A stretch of DNA of 64,000 nt, from contig NZ_QJHK01000019.1 of assembly GCF_003202435.1 (NCBI RefSeq), forward strand, positions 24,243-88,242, written 5' to 3'. Below are positions 60,527-64,000 of the stretch, piece by piece. Below the pieces are notes generated by a model that saw only the letters and a list, made by a program, of their open reading frames with translations, was not told the DNA's origin and searched no databases. The translations under genes and the position numbers were made by a program. The DNA is from Flavobacterium cheongpyeongense. GTDB taxonomy: Bacteria; Bacteroidota; Bacteroidia; Flavobacteriales; Flavobacteriaceae. Position 1 is the first letter of the stretch. Each line of letters begins with the position of its first letter.

Positions 60527-60649
60527 ATGAGAAAGAACTATTACGATTTCAATTTTTCTTTTATAAATGATTTTTCTCTTTTTGAATACAAAATTGTGTG
60601 TTTCCTGAATTTTTATATTCTGTATTCCTGTTTCAATTTGTTTGTTTAA
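60527..60649 (+). other. Weak 40-codon ORF in the 60342-60670 gap
   Basis: ATG at 60527 gives MRKNYYDFNFSFINDFSLFE and 20 more residues, rich in Phe and Tyr, ending at the TAA inside the TAACTTTG box at 60647-60654. It is probably chance in AT-rich DNA. The gap otherwise holds only the promoter for the following gene. Confidence 0.15.
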
Positions 60650-60654
60650 CTTTG
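60647..60654 (+). promoter_or_regulatory. Candidate -7 element TAACTTTG
   Basis: TAACTTTG fits TAnnTTTG and lies 17 bases before the ATG at 60671, a very short leader. No -33 TTG was found at a normal spacing. Confidence 0.45.
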
Positions 60655-60670
60655 TTGAAAACATATAAAA

Positions 60671-61165
60671 ATGAAACAATTAGTTATATTACTTATTGCC
60701 TTTGCTACATTTTCATGTTCAAAAGCTCAAAAAGTTAATTTTTCGAAAGAAGCTTTATCTGAGAAATTATTTGCCGTTGATGAAAGCCAGGTTGAATTTA
60801 AAGATATTTTAAATAAATACAATGGAAAAACTCTTGTCATTGAAGTATGGGCTTCATGGTGTGGTGATTGTGTAAAGGCAATGCCAAAAGTAAAGGAATT
60901 ACAAGCCAACAATCCGGAGGTTACGTATTTATTCATCTCTGCAGATAAAACTGCCGACAAATGGAAAATCGGAATTGAAAAACACGAATTAAAAGGGGAT
61001 CATTTTATGATGAATGACGGAATGAAGGGTGTTTTTGGAAAAGCAATTGACCTGGACTGGATTCCAAGATACATCATTATTGACAAAACTGGTAAAATTG
61101 TTTTGTACCGTGCTATTGAAACTGACTTTGACAAAATCAATGAAACTTTAAAAAGCCTCAAATAG
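60671..61165 (+). CDS. Thioredoxin-like (TlpA family) lipoprotein
   Basis: A 164-residue protein with a lipoprotein signal: MKQLVILLIAFATFSC, acylated at Cys16. The thioredoxin fold carries the redox site WCGDC in VIEVWASWCGDCVKAMPK, and the cis-Pro in WIPRYIIID. It probably reduces or exchanges disulfides in the envelope, anchored to a membrane. The tpiA gene follows on the same strand after 47 bases, and the two may be co-transcribed. The lipobox is less usual (FSC), so simple export is also possible. Confidence 0.85.
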   Translation: MKQLVILLIAFATFSCSKAQKVNFSKEALSEKLFAVDESQVEFKDILNKYNGKTLVIEVWASWCGDCVKAMPKVKELQANNPEVTYLFISADKTADKWKIGIEKHELKGDHFMMNDGMKGVFGKAIDLDWIPRYIIIDKTGKIVLYRAIETDFDKINETLKSLK

Positions 61166-61212
61166 ATTTCAATCTATATAAATCACAAAAAAAAATTAAT
61201 AAATTATCCAAA

Positions 61213-61965
61213 ATGAGAAAAAAAATTGTTGCAGGTAACTGGAAAATGCATAAAAATGCTAGTCAAACTGAAGAATTACTAAATGAATTAATTACAAAAA
61301 TACCTGCAAAAACAAATGCACAGGTTATCGTTGCGCCAACATTTATAAATTTAGCAGCTGCTACTAATAAATTAAAAAACACTCCAATTGGTGTTTCAGC
61401 ACAAAATGTTCATCAGGCTGAAGGTGGTGCTTTTACCGGAGAAATTTCTGCAGACATGTTAAAAAGTGTAGGAGTAAATACTGTTATCCTAGGACACTCT
61501 GAACGAAGAGCTATCTTTAACGAAACAGATGCTTTAATTGCTAATAAAGTTGATACAGCTTTAAAACATGAAATGACTGTTATTTTTTGTTTTGGTGAAG
61601 AGTTAAAAGACCGTCAATCTGATAATCATTTTAATATTGTTGAAAATCAATTACGTGACGGATTGTTCCATATTTCAAAAGAATCATGGTCAAATGTAGT
61701 TTTGGCTTATGAACCAGTTTGGGCTATTGGTACAGGTGAAACAGCATCTCCTGAACAAGCACAGGAAATGCATGAATTTATTAGAGAAACAATTCGAAAA
61801 ACTTTTGGTAATGATATAGCTGATGAAGTTTCTATCTTATATGGTGGTTCAGTAAAACCAGAAAATGCTAAAGAAATCTTCTCTAAACCAGATGTCGATG
61901 GTGGTTTAATTGGTGGAGCAGCTTTAAAAGCAGATGATTTTCTGGCAATAGTAACAGCAATCTAA
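61213..61965 (+). CDS. tpiA: Triosephosphate isomerase
   Basis: A 250-residue (beta/alpha)8 barrel. Active-site residues: Lys11 (AGNWKMHK), His in VILGHSERRAIF and Glu in LAYEPVWAIGTGETA; the phosphate loop is YGGSVKPEN. It interconverts dihydroxyacetone phosphate and glyceraldehyde 3-phosphate. Length is standard. It lies 47 bases after the thioredoxin-like gene. A hairpin (61991-62020) follows. Confidence 0.97.
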   Translation: MRKKIVAGNWKMHKNASQTEELLNELITKIPAKTNAQVIVAPTFINLAAATNKLKNTPIGVSAQNVHQAEGGAFTGEISADMLKSVGVNTVILGHSERRAIFNETDALIANKVDTALKHEMTVIFCFGEELKDRQSDNHFNIVENQLRDGLFHISKESWSNVVLAYEPVWAIGTGETASPEQAQEMHEFIRETIRKTFGNDIADEVSILYGGSVKPENAKEIFSKPDVDGGLIGGAALKADDFLAIVTAI

Positions 61966-61990
61966 AATACAAGGAGTCTGTCCGAAACTT

Positions 61991-62020
61991 CCCCCTGATA
62001 ATTATCAAATTTTCAGGGGG
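61991..62020 (+). terminator. Terminator of tpiA
   Basis: CCCCCTGA (61991-61998) pairs with TCAGGGGG (62013-62020), eight GC-rich pairs, with a 14-base loop and then TATTATT. The T-run is weak. It also lies before the end of the M1 peptidase gene on the other strand. Confidence 0.65.
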
Positions 62021-62133
62021 TATTATTAACTTCAGTAAAAACTCTTTGAAAAGACAATGTTGAAATATAAAATATAAAATAAAAAATTAACAAAAAATTT
62101 TGATTGTATTACCTTACAAATAGCTTCCCAATA

Positions 62134-63786
62134 TTATTCTGTGATATTGGAACTTGTGACATAAAAATCTTTACTTACTTCTATTATTGGCTTATCAACT
62201 GTAATTTTTTCAGATTTCCATTCTGTAGTTGGTTTAAGCCACATTTCAATGCCATTCAATTTTACTTTCACTGGCATATCAAATTGAGCTACACAATTAG
62301 ACCAATGATACCCCAAAGATCCCTCTTTAAAAATATATTCCAAAACCGGAATATTAGTTGATGTAAGATATTGAGCAAACACTCGATTGAAATTAATCCC
62401 AGATTGGGTATTGATATAATCCTGAATTTGTTTAGATGTAACTGTCTGGTGATAAAAAGTACTATTCAACCCCCTTAAAATAGATTTCCATTTTGTATCA
62501 TCATTAATCACTTGTCGCATCATGTGTAACATATTGGCTCCTTTTGGATACATATCGCCTGAGCCTTCATTATTAACATCATAGTGACCGATAATCGGAA
62601 TATCATTTTTAATTCCTTTTCTACAACCTATAACGTATTCTGCACCTGCTACTTTACCGTAATGATATTCCAGAAAAAGACTTTCAGAATAATTGGTAAA
62701 ACTTTCGTGAATCCACATATCCGCAATATCCTTGTAAGTAATGTTATTTGCAAACCATTCATGTCCTGATTCATGAATAATAATAAAATCAAATTTTAAC
62801 CCCCAACCAGTACCACTCAAATCGTGTCCTAAATAACCATTTTTATAGCCATTGCCATAAGTAACACTACTTTGGTGCTCCATTCCTAAATAAGGAGCTT
62901 CTACCAATTTGTAACTATCTTCGTAAAATGGATAAGGTCCAAACCAATTTTCAAAAGCTTTTAACATCTTTGGCACATCCTTAAATTGCTTTTTAGCTAA
63001 AACTAAATTGTCTCTCAAAACAAAATAGTTACAATCTAAATTTCCTTTTTCTCCTTTATACCTTTCAGAGAAATTTACATAATCTCCTATATTTATATTT
63101 ACACCATAATTATTAATTGGATTAGTAACGTACCAATTAAATGTCTTTGTCCCATCCTTTTCTTTTTTGACACTTTGCAATCTTCCATTTGAAACATCCG
63201 TCAACTGTCCCGGCACATTTACACTAATTAACATATTTTCCACTTCATCATACATGTGATCTTTACATGGCCACCAAACACTGGCACCTAATCCCTGACA
63301 TGACGAAGCTATAAAATCTTTTCCGTTTTTATCTTTTTTCCAGGTAATTCCCCCATCCCATGGAGGGTTAACAGCTTCTTTGGGTTTTCCGCCAAATGAA
63401 ACTATTATTTCTTTGGTATCACCTGCTTTTTGATCTGCAACTAAATAAATAAAAAAAACATTTCCATCTCTTTCAAATTTTAATTCTTTACCATTTTGAG
63501 TCACTTTATAAATTTGCATTGGTTCCTGCAAATCAATCTGCATTTTGTTGTCACTGTTTAAAACTGTATATCGAATTGTATTAAAACCTGAAATAGATTT
63601 ATCTGTCGGATTTACTTTTATATCTAAATGATAATACTTTAAATCCCACCAGGCTCTTTCTTTTGTTATACTCCCTCTTAAAGTATCCTGATGTGTAAAC
63701 ATCCTTTCTGATTTATTAAGAAGTCCCTGGCCTTTTGATGAGAAAATAATAAAAAATGCAATAAAAATTACTATATACTTTTTCAT
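62134..63786 (-). CDS. M1-family metallopeptidase, exported
   Basis: A 550-residue protein with a signal peptide (1-19, MKKYIVIFIAFFIIFSSKG). The M1 zinc motif HESGH (FIIIHESGHEWFANN) is followed by the Glu ligand in MWIHESFTNYSE, and the substrate-binding GMEH segment (YLGMEHQSSVTYGNG) replaces GAMEN. It is shorter than classical aminopeptidase N (about 870 residues), lacking the C-terminal domain. It probably trims peptides in the periplasm. It is the neighbour of the rRNA operon, between tpiA and the 5S gene. Confidence 0.9.
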   Translation of the reverse strand: MKKYIVIFIAFFIIFSSKGQGLLNKSERMFTHQDTLRGSITKERAWWDLKYYHLDIKVNPTDKSISGFNTIRYTVLNSDNKMQIDLQEPMQIYKVTQNGKELKFERDGNVFFIYLVADQKAGDTKEIIVSFGGKPKEAVNPPWDGGITWKKDKNGKDFIASSCQGLGASVWWPCKDHMYDEVENMLISVNVPGQLTDVSNGRLQSVKKEKDGTKTFNWYVTNPINNYGVNINIGDYVNFSERYKGEKGNLDCNYFVLRDNLVLAKKQFKDVPKMLKAFENWFGPYPFYEDSYKLVEAPYLGMEHQSSVTYGNGYKNGYLGHDLSGTGWGLKFDFIIIHESGHEWFANNITYKDIADMWIHESFTNYSESLFLEYHYGKVAGAEYVIGCRKGIKNDIPIIGHYDVNNEGSGDMYPKGANMLHMMRQVINDDTKWKSILRGLNSTFYHQTVTSKQIQDYINTQSGINFNRVFAQYLTSTNIPVLEYIFKEGSLGYHWSNCVAQFDMPVKVKLNGIEMWLKPTTEWKSEKITVDKPIIEVSKDFYVTSSNITE

Positions 63787-63871
63787 TAACTATAAATTTT
63801 AGGAATTAAATATTTTTACATCAAAAATAACCATTCAATATTATTTTATAACTAAATAAAAAAAAAGTTAT

Positions 63872-63903
63872 AAAAAAACCCTTCATCGATTGATGAAGGG
63901 TTT
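63872..63903 (-). terminator. Terminator of the rRNA operon
   Basis: AAAAACCCTTCATC (63872-63885) pairs with GATGAAGGGTTTTT (63890-63903), 14 bp with a four-base loop, right after the 5S sequence on the minus strand; T-rich DNA follows leftward. Confidence 0.88.
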
Positions 63904-63909
63904 AAAAGA

Positions 63910-64000
63910 AAGGCGACGACATACTCTCCCACAAAATTGCAGTACCATCTGCGCAGGCGGGCTTAACTTCTCTGTTCGGGATGGGAAGAGGTGAGCCCCG
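63910..64000 (-). rRNA. 5S ribosomal RNA, 3' part
   Basis: The minus strand reads CGGGGCTCACCTCTTCCCAT, then CCGAACAGAGAAGTTAAG and so on to GTCGTCGCCTTTC, which is the conserved 5S rRNA sequence. The gene is cut by the window end, with its 3' end near 63910. It marks the downstream end of an rRNA operon transcribed leftward; the terminator at 63872-63903 follows. The exact mature 3' base is uncertain by a few bases. Confidence 0.95.

Noticed and set aside
61970..61995. GAGTCTGTCCGAAAC upstream of the tpiA terminator, resembling an insertion-sequence end
   Set aside because: No second inverted end, no transposase frame and no target duplication is visible.
62104..62361. An 85-codon plus-strand frame beside tpiA
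   Set aside because: It lies antisense inside the M1 peptidase gene, which has full zinc motifs.
1..64000. CRISPR arrays, prophage, integrons, restriction-modification or known defence genes
   Set aside because: None found by eye; repeats present are word-iterated hairpins and one dispersed structured element, not arrays with regular spacers.

Overview
This window looks like a chromosomal segment of a Flavobacterium-like member of the Bacteroidota. The reasons are AT-rich DNA, several TAnnTTTG promoter elements, a SusC/SusD pair with its own ECF sigma/FecR regulators, a fused lpxC-fabZ gene, fused hisIE and two-domain hisB genes, DUF4302 and HExxH lipoproteins, and many small hairpins made of repeated words between genes. 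I see no phage, no intact insertion sequence, no CRISPR array and no tRNA. The only RNA gene is the 3' part of a 5S rRNA at the right edge.

Layout. 1-13.9 kb is mostly single metabolic or hypothetical genes: a YbdG-type mechanosensitive channel, a thioesterase, a Crp-like regulator next to a quinone oxidoreductase-like gene, a fused 2-oxoacid dehydrogenase E1, a 2OG-Fe oxygenase, a SUI1-type factor, a nucleoside phosphorylase, a solo substrate-binding protein and a transglutaminase-like protein. 13.9-21.9 kb is a complete histidine operon on the minus strand (hisG-D-C-B-H-A-F-IE), preceded by a short leader ORF with a His-rich run and a strong terminator, the arrangement of a transcription attenuator. 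22.1-26.5 kb has an OmpR/histidine kinase pair divergent from an LTA-synthase-like sulfatase. 26.9-34.7 kb has a P1-nuclease/phospholipase C-like enzyme, a YeiH transporter with a LysR regulator, a VWA-like membrane protein and fabG.

35.0-36.1 kb is a small, self-contained two-gene unit: a Cys-rich lipoprotein-like protein with a Gly/Ala-rich hydrophobic core, and a three-helix membrane protein. It reads like a bacteriocin or toxin precursor with an immunity-type partner, but this is inference. 36.3-45.8 kb is a TonB-dependent import locus: sigma factor, FecR, SusC with an STN signalling domain, SusD, HExxH metallohydrolase lipoprotein and DUF4302 lipoprotein. 46-54.4 kb is a leftward housekeeping run: HD phosphohydrolase, lpxD, lpxC-fabZ, lpxA, efp, a second lpxD-like acyltransferase, an NTF2-like protein, sucD and a possible GIY-YIG-like protein. 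54.7-63.8 kb holds GMP reductase, a GNAT, a pentapeptide protein, an MFS carrier, rlmH, an exported adenosine deaminase, a thioredoxin-like lipoprotein, tpiA and an M1 peptidase, ending beside the rRNA operon.

The most notable signals are the his leader/attenuator, hairpins built from repeated short words in all seven his-operon spacers and in other spacers, two diverged copies of a dispersed structured repeat, the Cys-rich/three-TM pair at 35-36 kb, and gene remnants near 4.0, 8.2 and 31.1 kb.
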